Source: Periconia sp. R9002 (Eukaryota; Ascomycota; Dothideomycetes; Pleosporales; Periconiaceae). Taken from it: 64,000 nt of DNA. How positions within the stretch are numbered: the stretch's first letter is position 1; each line of letters opens with the position of its first letter. Below are positions 12,001 to 25,400 of this stretch, piece by piece. The notes beneath the pieces were generated by a model, which was not told the origin of the DNA, searched no databases, and saw only the letters and a program-made list of their open reading frames with translations. The stretch is taken from NCBI GenBank assembly GCA_023627715.1, contig JAMAHW010000022.1:310001-374000 (forward strand), in the 5' to 3' direction. The translations under genes and the position numbers were made by a program.

Positions 12001-15000
12001 AATCCCTCAAATCAATCGCCCGCCAATCTCATGCGCAGCAAGTAACAATCGGTTTTGCAAGATTCATTTTCAATTTCGATGATAGATATGCCACCATGTC
12101 GGATGGCGGCATGTTAGGACCAGGACACATTGAAAGCACACTCAAACTCTATGTAGAATTGCTACAAGTGTGGATCGAAGAGATCAAGCAAAAGACAAGG
12201 AAAGCTGCATTAGACACTCCCGATGATGGGTCTGGAAGCAGAGGTGCGTTGTTGGATCTCTCTTCTGTTTGGGCCCACGTTGATGAGGTCGAATCACACG
12301 GGCTCTTCTTTCTGTGTTCACCTTCTCGCCGCGTGAGAGCTTACGCAGTCACTGTATTGCGGCTCATTACCGAGTTTGATACTGCTTTGGGTGGAATGAA
12401 TACCCGCATTATCCGTGTGATGGAAGGAAGCCCACAAAAGGTCATGGATATCAGCGATGAAAGTCTATCTCTTGCCGAACGGAGTCGGCTACAGCGAGGC
12501 ATGCGAAAGAGTAATGTTCACAGCACCCTGGTCGAATTGTGCGGAAGCGACATGCCATATGATGCGACATTATGGTTCAAAATATTTCCTAATCTGATTC
12601 GTATCAGCTTCGAGGTTTGCCCCTTCGCTGTGACCCTCACACGCGATATCGTGTGCGCAAGGCTTTCACAAATGCATAGGGTTCTCTCTTCGCTGTCTGA
12701 CGGGCCTAGAGCAAGCCCGTACACCACCGAGGGAAAGACCACCGGCCGACTAGCGACGACAGCGCCAGAAATCGTTATCGAGCAGTGGAAACTCTATCTG
12801 ATATTTGCTTTTACTACCCTGACAACGCTTGGCCCCAGCAACCAGTCCGTGGCCGGCCAAGCATCACTGCATTCTAGAAAAAGTTCAAAATCGTCACAGA
12901 AGAGCTCGAAAGTATACACTGCAAGCGAGTTGTTCGCAAGAGTTATTCCGTTTCTTTCGGCCGACAACTCAGCAATACGAGATGCAGCTGTCATCGGGCT
13001 AGGCTCGATCAACATCAATCTGTACCGAACCTTGCTAGAATCCCTGCAAGCGCATGCTATGGCTTGCGCGGAAGATGCGAAGAACCGTTTAGGTACCCAC
13101 AATCGCACAGTCAGCAGCCCTCGTTCTACCAGCAGAGTGGATCATATGCGGACAGAAATCACCCATGTCTATAAACTGGTGTCGCATTTCCTAAATAGCC
13201 CAGAGGCTTACAATGACGACTGGATCTTGAAGGAGCTAGTCAACTATACTAAAGATCTCCGAATCTTCTTGAGCGATCAATACATTCAGGGCTTGGGACA
13301 GTTCCAAAAACTCCGAACCCACTATTGTGGATTAGTAGAGGTTCTGTTTGAAGGTATCAACAAAACAAATGATCCGTTGCAATGGATGCCTTTTCAAGCC
13401 CGCAAAGCAGCTTTTACTCTGATGGAAGACTGGTGTGGGTATTCAGCAAACCAATCGCAAGTTCGACAGCGGGAGGAGAACATGCGACGTTCTATGCTGG
13501 ACCGTGACATGGATATGAACAACAAAGGCAGCCTGGCTGCGCTTCTGGAAATTGAGAAGCGAGATTTGCGCATAGCAGCTTTGAGTGCCATGGCGACACT
13601 GTGCGGCGGTCCAATCAGCATTACCACCGATAGTAAAGTCGTTCTTCAGTTCAACGTTCAACGCATGCTCTCTTGGATTGATGGTATTTTCGAGACCCCA
13701 AGCGACAGGACACACGCTATTGGTAGGCGGGCTTTGACAAACCTCATCATCCACAATCGCGAGCACCCATATCTACTCGATCGCGCCATTGAGATGTGCT
13801 ATCTGTCCAAATCTTCAAAATCACTGGAGAGCTATTTCGAGGTTGTAACTCAAGTGCTCACTGAACGCGAGGATTACAAACTCCCTTACTGGAAAGTTCT
13901 TAGCGCGGGTCTTTATACCCTCGGGCATGAAAATAACGAACTCCGAATGAAGACGGCGCGTCTGTTAAGAACGCTCGAAGCACGCGAACAGAAAAATTCG
14001 AAGCTGCAGGATCTCGACATCAGCATATCGGACAAGACCATAGCCGTCTATAAGCTAGCGCAATTCGAGACATCGCGACGACTTGCTAAACAGCATTCTG
14101 AGCTCGCATTCCTTGTTTTCTCACAATTCAGTTACTACTTCAAAGAGCTACAGCCAGATCACCAACGAAACATGGTTGCTGCCATGCTTCCCTGGGTTCA
14201 GACTGTGGAACTGAAAGTTTACCCGGATGGTGGGCCGACTGCCAACTCGTACATGCTTTTGGTCAATCTATTTGAGATTACTGTCCGTTGCGGCAGCGCT
14301 CTGCATAACGAAATACAAGCACTTTGGCAAGCTCTGGCAACAGGGCCTTACGCTGGGAATGTACAGCTCATTCTCAACTTCATCATCAATCTCTGTCTGG
14401 ACAAACGAGAGCAAAACTATGTGGACTATTCTAGGCAGATCGTTGTACATCTTTCCAGCACGCCTGCTGGTTTGAAGGTAGTCGAGGCCTTATTACTGCA
14501 GATCAATCCCAGATCTATGGTCCAAGAGAAACGAGAACCGACCCCTCCGCCGCCAGATGCTATCAATCTACCGTATCTTGCTGACCTTGGCGCTCTGCTG
14601 CCTACCAGCAACAAACAGTCCGGGTTCGCTCTTGGTCAGATCTGTCTCATCCTGCTAGTAGATCTCATGGTTTCTCCTATTCAACTCGCGGCCGAGCATG
14701 TCCCACTGCTGCTTCAGGTCATCATGGTATTATGGGACCATTATACCCCAGTGGTTCAAGATCAAGCGAGGGAAATGCTCGTGCATCTCATTCATGAGCT
14801 TGTTATCTCCAAGATAGAAGACTACTCTGCGGATATTGATAAAAGATCCATTGAAGACTTCGTGGAAAACGTACGGCAGCATGATACCAAAGTTGTCTGG
14901 AGTTATGACGATAAGAACGGGAAAGACGCAGAAGACTCTGGAAGCAAAGTCCCAGAGTCGATGACTTATGTTGCTGGGGAAGTGCTCAAGTTTTTCTCGC

Positions 15001-17084
15001 TCGCCTACCCTGGTCTGAGGGAGGCTTGGGGAAAGGTAGCTCTGAATTGGGCTACTTCATGTCCTGTTCGACATTTGGCATGCCGCTCTTTCCAGCTCTT
15101 CCGCTGCATATTGAGTTCGCTTGATCAGCAAATGCTCTCTGATATGTTGGCACGCCTATCTAACACCATATCTGATGATGAAAGTGATATACAGACTTTC
15201 TCAATGGAGATTCTCACCACATTACGAGCTATCATTGAAGCTTTGCAACCGGAAGATTTGATACAATACCCACAGCTGTTTTGGACCACTTGCGCTTGTC
15301 TAGACACTATTCACGAGGGCGAATTCATGGAAAGTATGCTCATGTTGGACAAATTAATGGACAAGATGAATTTTGATGACCCCGCTATAATTCGCATTTT
15401 GGTTGAAAACTGCCCCGAAAAGTGGGAAGGCCAGTTCGAAGGCCTTTCGCAGCTTATTTACAAAGGTGTTAGATCGAGTTTGTGCTTGGATCGGTCGTTA
15501 CACCTACTAGAACGACTGGTGGTTCTACCGTCTAATCGAATTGTTGGGGATGAGACTCGCCTTCTCTACACTACCTTGGCAAATATGCCGCGGTTCCTTC
15601 GCACCTTTGATCAAACAGACCGGGACCCCTCTGCCATCGCTTCGGCTGAACTTCTCGCTCAAGTGGCGCATGATCATCAACTCACGGATCTCAGGGACAC
15701 ACTAACCACACTGGTGAAAAAGCAACATAGAACTGGCAAAACATTTGTTGAGGTTACGATCAACGCTGTACGCGCATCTTTCTCGCCCGATTCCGAATTT
15801 GGAAGCCTCGTTTTCCTTCTTGGTCTATTGGCAAACAAACATGATTGGATCAAGATCAATACGATGGAGGTGCTTCGGTACTTCATAGACGGTCACGAGG
15901 ACTTGAAACCTGAATTTGCCAGCAAAGGACCGGATCTCATCTCGCCGCTTTTGCGCCTTCTACAAACTGAATTCTGTCCTCAAGCACTCCAAGTCTTGGA
16001 TTCAGTGATGAACCTGACGACTGCTTCTATGCCTCAGCCTGTCGAAAGAGCACACCTCCGTATGAGCATGGCTGGATCTCACACCAGCCGGACTTTCAAG
16101 AAACAATATGACAAAACTCAGTCACTATACGGAATCCCCGAGGAAACTGGCTGGTCGATTCCCATGCCTGCTCAACATTCACATCTTACAAGAGCCAACG
16201 TACACGCCGTGTTCTACACATGTGGCACTGCCGAGGATGCCGATGTAGTACAGGCCGCAACGCCGAAGATTGAATTCCGGCATGAAGAATTCCCCTTCAG
16301 TCCTGTATCGGAGTACCGAACGGCAACCATGACATCAGAGGATACCCGTGGCGACAGCCATATCGGCGAGCTTGTTATGAAACTTGACAGTCTGGACGAC
16401 TTCTTCGAGGATGACGACGATGTTGAAACACTTGCCGATCTTCCTAATAGCTCCGTTTATGGAAGTAGCCGATACGCAAGCACTGCCTATTCAACCACGT
16501 CAATGGATACACGGGAAACACTTTATGATCAACAAACGGCACCTATTCTCAACAAATCACTTGCGCGTAATCCCAGTGTCACATCGTTTCAGTCCGGCTT
16601 CTCTGACGCCAAGCTTTCTCCAGCCCGTGATATTGGTGTCATGAATCCCGGTGCATTCAATAGCTTCAGTTCTCACACCAATTTGCCTCTTTACCCGCCA
16701 TCTCGACCAAACCTACACTCACGCTCTGTAACGTCGCCCTCTGCTCCCAATCAATCACAAGTCAATCGTCTCTCGCCAGCCGTCTCCCACACGCTAGAAG
16801 AACACGACGAGCCGTTTTCGGACGATGAATTTGCCGCTGGTCGTTCACCCAACAGTCTCAATGGCGGGGATAAACCGTTTACTCTCGAACACATGGTGAC
16901 GGGGCTACGTCAAGATACGAGGAGCCGAATTCGAGGTGGTCTCAGAAGACTAACGGGTAGTAGCGGAGACGCAAAGGAGAGGGAGAAGATCAAACAAAGC
17001 CTGCAGGCTCAGAAAAGCCCCCAGGTTCCCAAAGTGCCAGACATCTACCTAGTGCATAATAACCCGAAGAGTGCTGACCCATGA
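9034..17084 (+). CDS. TAO3: cell morphogenesis protein Tao3/Mor2/Furry (PAG1) family
   Basis: This giant scaffold works with the NDR kinase (Cbk1/Orb6/Cot1) in the RAM/MOR pathway controlling polarised growth. The model has three exons: a tiny first exon ATG-T (9034-9037), an inferred 295-nt intron (9038-9332, GTAAGT...CCGCAG), exon 2 to 10183, an 82-nt intron (10184-10265), and a long final exon. This gives about 2,557 aa, as expected for the family. The N-terminal 190 or so residues are Ser/Pro-rich and probably disordered. The conserved N-terminal domain begins near KTIGEYALHHLFNSF, a polyproline run follows exon 3's start, and long helical-repeat domains fill the middle. The tail from about residue 2,290 is low-complexity with acidic patches (DDFFEDDDDVE). 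The first exon is inferred; the rest is clear. Confidence 0.93.
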
Positions 17085-17901
17085 GGGAGTGGCAGAGAAA
17101 AATATGAATAAAAATGGTGGGCAAAAGGGAAGACGGTTGTGTTTTCACTACGACGGCAGAAAAGTCAATTTTTCGGCGCTCATTATATGGGCGTTTTTAT
17201 CTAGAGTGAGGTTTCAAAGATTTCTTTGAGAAAAAAGGCAAAGGATAAAATCTCCTAACACCCCTTTCTTTACGTAGTAGCGGACGGGTCCAAAATCTCT
17301 CCATCCCTGGCTGTCCTAGTACGGAATCCTTGGTGGGGAGCTTATACTGGAGAAGGAGCGGATGGACCAAAGGTACGAGGAAGGTCAGTGGCGCTGATGG
17401 AGCGGTGTTTTCTAAATATTTTTCTTGCGATTGGACGGTTTGTATGTATGCGTGAGAGATACCAAGTGTTCTGCTTTCTTCTTATTCTTTTATTTATGTT
17501 TGGTACACGGCGAGTGGATAAATGATTACTGCATATAATTGGCTGGGTCGACGAAAATTGAACATGTGCATATACACATATAACACTGTATTCTTGGTAT
17601 ACTTTGCTGCTAGAGGAGGGACGAAAGAGTCCTGTTAATGACTAAGCAGCTTCGCTGGTTCCTGGTCTTGGCAATGACTCAATTTTGGAAGCTCTCCTCC
17701 GCCATACTTCACACTCCAAATCTTCGCCGCGGGGGTCCTTTTTGGGAGCTGGAACGCTTTGTCTTATTTCTCTAACTCGCTCGATCAAAGTTTTCGGCCT
17801 CCCTTTCACTTACTCACAATCACATCAAAAATCACCCCTCCACCCCTCCAAAACCCCACCTAATCGCTCACTCCCTTGGAAAACATACAATCGAGGCCAC
17901 C
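17085..17901. other. Tao3 3' flank and eIF2B-alpha promoter
   Basis: This AT-richer intergenic DNA lies between two genes in the same direction. It should hold the Tao3 3' UTR and, at the right end, the C-rich leader of the next gene (CCCCTCCACCCCTCC just before the start). No further gene seen. Confidence 0.5.
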
Positions 17902-19052
17902 ATGAATGCCGTACCGCCCACCTCCGAGAATCCCTTACCCAATTTCGACATTGTGGGCGTATATCGCAGGATCCTCAACGATGACCCGGAATTAACCATG
18001 CCCGTCGCTGCGATCGAAGCGCTCGTCGAAGCCATCGCACAAAGCTCCGTGTCCACCGTAGCAGAGACCCTTGCACTTCTGGAATATCTTACCAAAGTGC
18101 TGAAAAGCTCCATCGCCAATCCCATCTCCTTGTCCGCGGGTACCGATCTGTTTCAACGATACCTCATTACCACGCTTAACCGGCCGGGGGCTTTGAACCT
18201 AGGACCCAGCGACGACTTCAAGATCATAAGGAACCACTTGATCTCGAATGGCAATCTCTTTGTGGAAAGGGCAAAGCAGAGCAGGGAGAAAATTGCGAGC
18301 TTTGGTACATCGTTCATTCGGGAAGGCGCGACGATACTTACCAACGGCGGATCCAGGGTGGTGGGTGCGTTGCTAAGGAGGGCAGCCGAATCGAGCACCA
18401 TGCGCTTCAAAGTGATATACGTGATTTCGTCAACCTCTACTGACGCCGAAGGTGGCCGGAAGACTGTGGCAGATTTGCGGGCCCACAATGTGCCGGTCGC
18501 TGTCATTCCTGACTCGGCAGTTGCGTTCTCACTCGGCAAAGTGGACATGGTCATCGTAGGCGCCGAAGGTGTGGTTGAAAATGGAGGCATCATCTCAAGA
18601 TTAGGGACCTACCAAATAGGACTGCTGGCCAAGAGCAAAGGAAAGCCATTCTACGTGGTGGCGGAGAGCCACAAATTCGTCAGACTGTACCCATTGAACC
18701 AATTCGACCTTCCCATCGACCAAAGGATTTTGGAATTCAGCATCACAGACGATGAAAACGCCGCCGATGCCGATTCCAAAATCACCGAAGACGAAGGTGT
18801 TGCAGACCTGAACAGCGGCAGCAATACTAGCATCAAGCCTAAGCACTCTGTGCTCACCGCAACCAACGCCGTCGATTTCACGGTAAGTCACCCCCTTGAA
18901 CTCCCATGCTCAAAATGCGTATGAGATAGAATTTGCAACGATCTAACATGTTTTCCTTACAGCCGCCCGATCTCATCTCCGGCATCATCACTGAATCAGG
19001 CGTCCTCACACCGTCCGCCGTGTCCGAGGAACTCATCAAGATTTGGTTCTGA
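17902..19052 (+). CDS. GCN3: translation initiation factor eIF2B subunit alpha
   Basis: This is the regulatory subunit of the eIF2B guanine-nucleotide exchange factor, which senses phosphorylated eIF2 in general amino-acid control. Two exons are split by an 80-nt phase-0 intron (18883-18962, GTAAGT...TTACAG). The second exon encodes PPDLISGIITESGVLTPSAV and ends KIWF. The length is about 356 aa, longer than the usual 305-340. The N-terminal part is helical, followed by the eIF2B/Rossmann-like core with LTNGGSRVVGALLRRA, VPVAVIPDSAVAF, VDMVIVGAEGVVENGGI and GKPFYVVAESHKFVRLYPL. An Asp/Glu/Ser-rich insert (about residues 285-315) sits before the conserved C-terminus and explains the extra length. 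Confidence 0.95.
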
Positions 19053-20270
19053 GCTCCCTCTCTCTCTCCTCTCTAGAGAGCATATATCAAAAACTCTCCC
19101 ACCCTCCATTATCTCCCTCTTTAAAAGATAGCGTACCCAGCAAGAGTAACCCCCTGATATCCATCAACCAGCCGCGCTGTCCACCTAGGTTCCTCCCTTC
19201 CTTCTCGAGGCCCCCATTTGAGTCGAGGACTTTCATGAGCTGCGGATCATACACCAGATCTGACAGCAATCCAATCTCTTCGCGAAGTCCTAATGCCATG
19301 ATTGTGCATAGACGTGCAGGAGTTTCGTTGAGAGGATCTAGCGGGGAAGGAGCGGGGTACATGTTTCGTCCAGCGAGATGCTTACGAAGATGCGTCACTT
19401 TGTAGTGGTGGGGGTAGGTATAAATGAATGAATGAGAGTTGGATGAAGTTTTTTTATGAGTTATCAGGCACTTTGAAAAAGTACGAGTACTACCTGGGCA
19501 GTCCTATAAGTATTATTCGTAGTATTCAAAAGGTCTGGGTATCGTTATAAGGGGATTGTCTATACCCTTGCCCGTACACAGAACAAAAGAAAAGAATGTT
19601 ATATATAAAAGAAAGGAGAGAAAAAAATACGCACATAAACCCGAAGAAAGAGAAAAAGAAAAAGAAAAAAAGTACAGACTTTTAGAGGGCACGGCGGAAT
19701 AAGAAGTGGAAGAGGAGGAGAAAACTAACAAAGATCCTTATAACCCTTATATACATAGAGTGCTTCTAGGTTGTTATGTATGTAGTAACGAAGGTTATGG
19801 TGGAAGACTTCCTTTGCTTTGTTATGCCCCTACAATAATATAGTAGTCTTCTACTACCCCTTTATTACTGCTTTAATGTTATTTAATTAAATTTAATAAC
19901 GTGCTTTAGCGATTCTATATAAGGCCGACATTTGTCTATCACGGCGTTGTATGTATGTAGACTAAAGATAGAAATTATCGGACTGAATGATTTTTTTTTG
20001 TAGTGATTGACACATGAATGTTTGAAGTTGAGGATTTGATTCATATGGATATATATGTTCGATGGAACCCCATCCCAAAAAGACGAAACTCGTTTCAAGG
20101 AGAAACAATAAGATCATACACAGATTTCCCCCATTATTCGTTCGAATATTCTTCCTTCCTTTTTTCCCACTTCTCGTTACCATTTCCCCCCAACTCTTCT
20201 TTCTCATAATCTCATTCCGTTCCGTTTCTATCTGTGAAAGGAAAGGAAGGAAGGTGGGTAGTTGCCGTGC
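19053..20270. other. AT-rich intergenic stretch
   Basis: From about 19.43 to 19.95 kb the DNA is strongly AT-rich with many TA steps (for example TTTAATTAAATTTAATAA near 19.88 kb) and A/G-rich simple runs. This looks like a decayed repeat or a RIP-affected remnant rather than a gene. The first 400 bases should hold the 3' UTR of eIF2B alpha, and the last few hundred the 3' UTR of the glutathione transferase gene. Confidence 0.5.
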
Positions 20271-21616
20271 TTACTTCTTCAGCGCAAACTTGACCGCGGG
20301 GATCTCGTCGTCGAGGGGTAGGATATCGGGGACGGGTCCCACGGGGGTGATGGAGAATTGGTTGATTTGCGTGTGGCTCTGCGTGTAATCTAGGAAGAAA
20401 AGAAAAAACGTGTTAGTAAATGAATGATGAAAACATCCGAGGGGGGCAAAAAGAAAAGAGATGGTAAGACGAGAATATATAGGGAAAAAGGAAAGCAACT
20501 CACGTTTCTTGATATGCTCAAACTGCGTAGTGCCTCCAAACGCCTTCCCGATCGAACTCTCATCCCAATACAGCCCCCGCATCCACTTGTGCAGGTGCGG
20601 ATACCCGCCTCGAATGTCGCGGATGTTGCATTTGAAGTGCTGGACGTAGACGGGATCGAAGCGCACAATGGTCGTGTACAGGCGCACATCTGCCTCGGTG
20701 GGTGCGGGGGAGGAGAGGAGGTAGGGCGTGGACGACTGGGCGAGGTGGGATTCGATGCGGTCGAGGGAGGCGAAGAGTTTGGTTACGGCGGCGGTGTAGG
20801 CTTCTGTTGTGCTGTTTGGGGCGTTAGTGAGAGGGATGGTTTGAGGGGTGGGGGAAGAGGAGGGTGAGAGAGGGTGAATGAGGGGACCTACGTAGCAAAC
20901 CCGGACTTGTACACGCCGTTGTTGATGTCGTTGTACACCCAGTCATTCATCTCCTCGATTTGCTTCCTCAAGTTCTCGGGGAACAGATCCACTTTCTTGT
21001 ACTCGTCGGGAAGAAGCCCGTCAAAAGCAGAGTAGAACATGCGGATAATCTCGCTACTCTCGTTGCTCACAATGACGCCCTTCTTCTTGTCGAACAGCGT
21101 GGGGACCGTGAAGCGGCCCTCGTAGTCGGGCTTTTGAGCAAAGTAGATGTCGCGGAGGTGCGTGAAGTCCTTGTGCAGCGGGTCCGGTGTGGTATTCTCG
21201 CCGGGGACGTTTTCATCCGAGGTAGCGAATCGCCAGCCTTTGGGGCCCATGTGCCAGTGGACGCTCGTGAAGCCGATGATGTCCTCCAAGCCCTTGAGGC
21301 GGCGCACGATGAGGGTCCGATGCGCCCAGGGACATGCGTAGCTGACATAGAGATGATAGCGGTCCTTTTCGGCGGGGAACTCAGCGTTGGGGTCGGCGGA
21401 GATCCAATTGCGGAAGATGGAGGTTTGGCGTTTGAATTCGCCGCTCTTGTCGCCGGGCTTGACCCAGTCGGTGATGGAGGGTGCTTTGTCCATAGCGGGT
21501 TTGGAGAGGGAGACTGAGAAGTTGCGGATTGGGTGGTTGAAGGTGGCAATAGGAAATGGTTTCGGGACAGTAAAGTGTGCTGCTACTGCGCGAAGATGAG
21601 ATGAGGCCAAGGACAT
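20271..21616 (-). CDS. ECM4: omega/xi-class glutathione S-transferase (Ecm4/Gto family)
   Basis: Members reduce glutathionyl-hydroquinones and related thioethers and have glutaredoxin-like thiol transferase activity. There are three exons: 20892-21616, 20504-20811 and 20271-20389. The introns are 80 nt (GTAGGT...ACAG) and 114 nt (GTGAGT...CTAG), and the protein is about 383 aa. The thioredoxin-like N-domain has the family motif [10 protein letters not shown] with catalytic Cys95, followed by [26 protein letters not shown] and the ESSEIIRMF segment that binds glutathione. The helical C-domain continues through [31 protein letters not shown] and [17 protein letters not shown]. Residues 1-41 are basic and Ser/Ala-rich like a mitochondrial presequence; an internal ATG (MDKAPS, residue 42) would give the cytosolic form. 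Confidence 0.94.
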
Positions 21617-22464
21617 GTACAGAGGAAGTGAAGCTCTTTAGTCAAAGATGTTAGAATTGAGATATTATGTAGAAACAAATCGGGGAAGGAGTTGTTCATA
21701 TACCCATTTTCGATTCCACAGCTCTACTATGGCTTTTCGCGCTAACTCCCCCTCATGTCCCGCTTTCGTCATGCATAGCAGTCCTAGTGTGGAGAGAGGG
21801 GCACTAGTTTACTCAGCTTGACAAAGCCTTTGATGAGCACAGTATGTTTATAGCAGCACACGAGAATTACGAGAAACTCGAATAACAGTGACAAATAAGG
21901 ACGATGACATAAACGACAATCTAAAGCCTTGTCCAGTCAGCACACAGGTCCAGATGAGGGGTCAGGAATCGAGGATGAGATTGCGGCCTCTTTCGACTCC
22001 GATTCGCTGGCGGCTAATCAGTGCTTTGTAAGCCATCTCGACTTCTCGTACAGCACTGAGATGCGTAGGCATGCACGAGGTATACATTTTCAATATCATT
22101 AATGAGGGCAGTACTCTGCAGTAGCAGCGTAGATTTCACATGCACAATTCATATAGATAGACAGATATACGTGTGCGTATCCGATATGAGATTCAATTAT
22201 GGATGATGGACTGTAACCCGTGGCTAAAAAGACCCAAAAAGATGAACGCCCGCTTGAACGCAATCGATAAAAAAACAAGAGTCCATCCTCATGGCACGGT
22301 TGGCCGTGCTCATGCAAAGGGTATCGTCGCACCATCCGCACGCAAAGAGAGGAAATGGAAAAGAAACCCGACCCTTCTAGATTCTTGTCCAGATATAGGG
22401 AAATACTGTTACGGCCGTGTATTAGGTAGAGATATAGGTTGGAATACGGGGAATGGTTGACATC
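21617..22464. other. intergenic: transferase promoter and Lst4 3' flank
   Basis: This is the 5' flank of the Ecm4-type gene on its left and the 3' flank of the Lst4-type gene on its right, both minus strand. No reading frame or repeat stands out. Confidence 0.5.
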
Positions 22465-25400
22465 TCATTCAACTTCTGCAAGCCACCGTCGGATGCCTTC
22501 CTTTAGCGAAGAGTCAGAAGCAGTCTTGGCTACCACATCGTGCACAGATTTTCTATCGCCGCCGATGGTTTCATTGGACTCGGTGTCTCTAGAGGCTCGC
22601 TCCTCCGTGACTGTTTTGACGATTACCTCGAGCGCATCAAATATGGCAGCCTTGCAGTCGGTAGGTGGAACTTCGACGTGATGGCCAGCATCTGAGCCCG
22701 ACCTTGTATCGCGTCTTCCCCGTCGAGAGCTGGATCGAGACGAGCTCGCAGAATGAACGCGAGAACTGTGTCCTGATTGCGCAAGCACGCGATCAACGGC
22801 ATCAACCAGTGTCGCGTCAAAGTCCATGATTTGCTCTTCATAGAACTCCTCTTTAAGATGGACTTCAGACATCATAGGTATGGCTGATGCTGCAGTATAA
22901 GGGTTACCATACTGCGACCGACCAGGAGGCATTCCAATGATGCCGGGGGTCGCAGCAGAAGCTTGGTAGGTTGCGGTCGGGGTCAATCTGACCAATCGCC
23001 GCAAGCTCAGGCGCTTAATACTGAAGGTTCTGGTATCGGCGATGATGGCAGAGCATACGTCCACCCAACGTTCAAGGGGGCCTTGTTCCAATGTAGGTGT
23101 AGTCGCTGAAGTGATTGGTGTCGGCTCAGCACGCATGGCCCATTTTACATCTCGCTCCAGGTCCGCATAGGGCTTAATGGCCTGGACTGCAAAATCGGCG
23201 TGGAATTCTCGTAGCCAGCCAGCAGCGTTGATCCGCTGTTCCGGCTCGCAGTGAGGCATCATCGAGAGCATAGATGACTCGCCGTAGCTAGACCCGTGCT
23301 GACTAGACGCTGAACCATATCCTCCAAGCAATGGCGATTGCAATGGAGAACCAAACTCAGGGAGTGGTATGTCAACATCAATCACCCCATCCTTTTCATT
23401 TACCGAGAGCTTCAACATTGAGTCGAAATTTTTTGGTCGCTCTGGTATCGGACGTGCTGCAGAAGGGGGTACACCACTAGACCCTACGGGATACGACTCA
23501 GGTGAATCATCGCCAACGACGGTCGTATTGCTTGCTGGCTCGTATGGATCTGCATCCCCAAACACTCCATCCATGGAGAGTTCTTGAACCATCTGCTCCA
23601 ACTGTGACCGGGGCCGCTCTTGCCCGCGATAAGGAGGAGGATAAGCCACTCCCAATCCATCATCAGTACTCTGGAGGTAATCGCTGTGGTCGGTGGAAGA
23701 TCCACGTCGTCCACTCCAGAAATTCATGAACCCACTCCATCGGCTCGTATTAGACGAGTCGGTACTGGGGTTGCTGATGGTACCGGCAGTGCCACTTCGG
23801 TTCAGCGTATTCAACAGATTGGCAGAAGCTACACTGTCACTGCTCTCTGGCCGGTTCTCGGGGGAAGGTCCAGACGATCTAGTCCGAGGCAAGGCAAAGT
23901 GTGCAACTGGAATGGTTTTTTGGGGCGATGTAGTTGACGTAGCAACGGCGTTATTCTTGGTCATAGCTGAAGCATCTGACATGGATGGGATAACTAGACT
24001 AGTCCTGATGGAGTGGGCTGAAGAGCGACGGGAATGCCTGGAAGTTTCTTGGAATTCAGCTACTCCGGAGTCGGTCCGACCATTGATGGACTCAAGAGAA
24101 GGCAACGTCATGGTGTTCGCGGCGGGGGGTTGAAGTCGCATGTTCGACATACTCTGCTTGCCGCGGGGTCTTCGATTGATTTGGCGTCTAAGTGAATGTT
24201 TTCTCGAGGGAGGCATGTTAGTAGGTGGCGACTGTGAGTGGCCACGTAAGGACGCAGAAGTGCTTGGCCGCATGGGAGAAGCGCCATCCAAGGTAGGGGC
24301 ATTGGCTGGAAGGAAGGCAGCAAGCAGGAAGATCAATCGTCGCGCTGCCATCTTATCCGGGGACACAATCACAGTACGGTTGGCAATAAGCAAGTTGTCG
24401 AACGTGATGGACCGTTGCTGGTCTCGGTGACGCTTCCGATGCCACTTGGGCCCAAGGAGGTTGAGCCATTCCGTATGATTTCCGAGAAAGGCTGTCAACA
24501 AGTTGAAGAGGAAAAAATTCTCCTCACGTCGTCCTGCCCAACGACCCAGCCATCTCGCTTCTTCGCGCCATACACCCCATTTCCCTTGGCCTGTCATGAC
24601 ACGAGGAATCCTCATGCCGCTGACGATGCGATTACCTGCCAAGTCCACTGCTTTCTGAATTTCTTTGTCAAACATGAGGGCTTTGGGCTGCAGTCTAAGC
24701 GCACGACGCATAGGTCCAGGAGCAGAGTCCCTAAGACTTGTGCGTGAGGGCTGTGTTCGTGGTTGTTGAGGAGCCATGGGTGACGACGTTTCGGCCATCT
24801 TGAAATGGTTCAGGATCCGCTCTTGCACAACGAACTGCAGACTGGTAAGAGACCGCATGATGACGTCGTAATGCTGCACTACCACATCAACACAATCATC
24901 CACGTCGCTATTCAGGGCAGCGGAAATGAACGAATCTACACCGAAGAGAGATTCTACAAACTGCCAACCGGCGCGGCGATCAGAGTCAAGAGAAGAGCCC
25001 AAGGAGTCTTGGCCAGGTGCAGATGTAGACAGGTGAGTGCTTTTCTGGTTTCCTGGTCGGGAAGGTGTAGCAATTGGCAAATGAAGAATCACCCCAATTG
25101 CATACATGGGGCTTTTGCGAGACGGGTGAAGCATTTTAGGGCCACTCGCTTTGGAGTTCTGTTGCCGCGGGAATGGAAAGCCATTGCCCTTGCCCATTGA
25201 GCTCTGTGGCGTAGGTGTGCGCATGTTGGAGGTGTCCTGATCCTCGTCGGGTATAGTGACGGAAAACATGCGGGTAATGCAGAGGGTGCGACGGCGGGGC
25301 TCTTTTGAGCTGATTGCAGTATTTTGCGAAGGTGAGTCGGCAGGGATGTTGGATGGTGTAAAGGATTGGGCAAGGTGGCTCCTTTTTCGGAGACCCTCTG

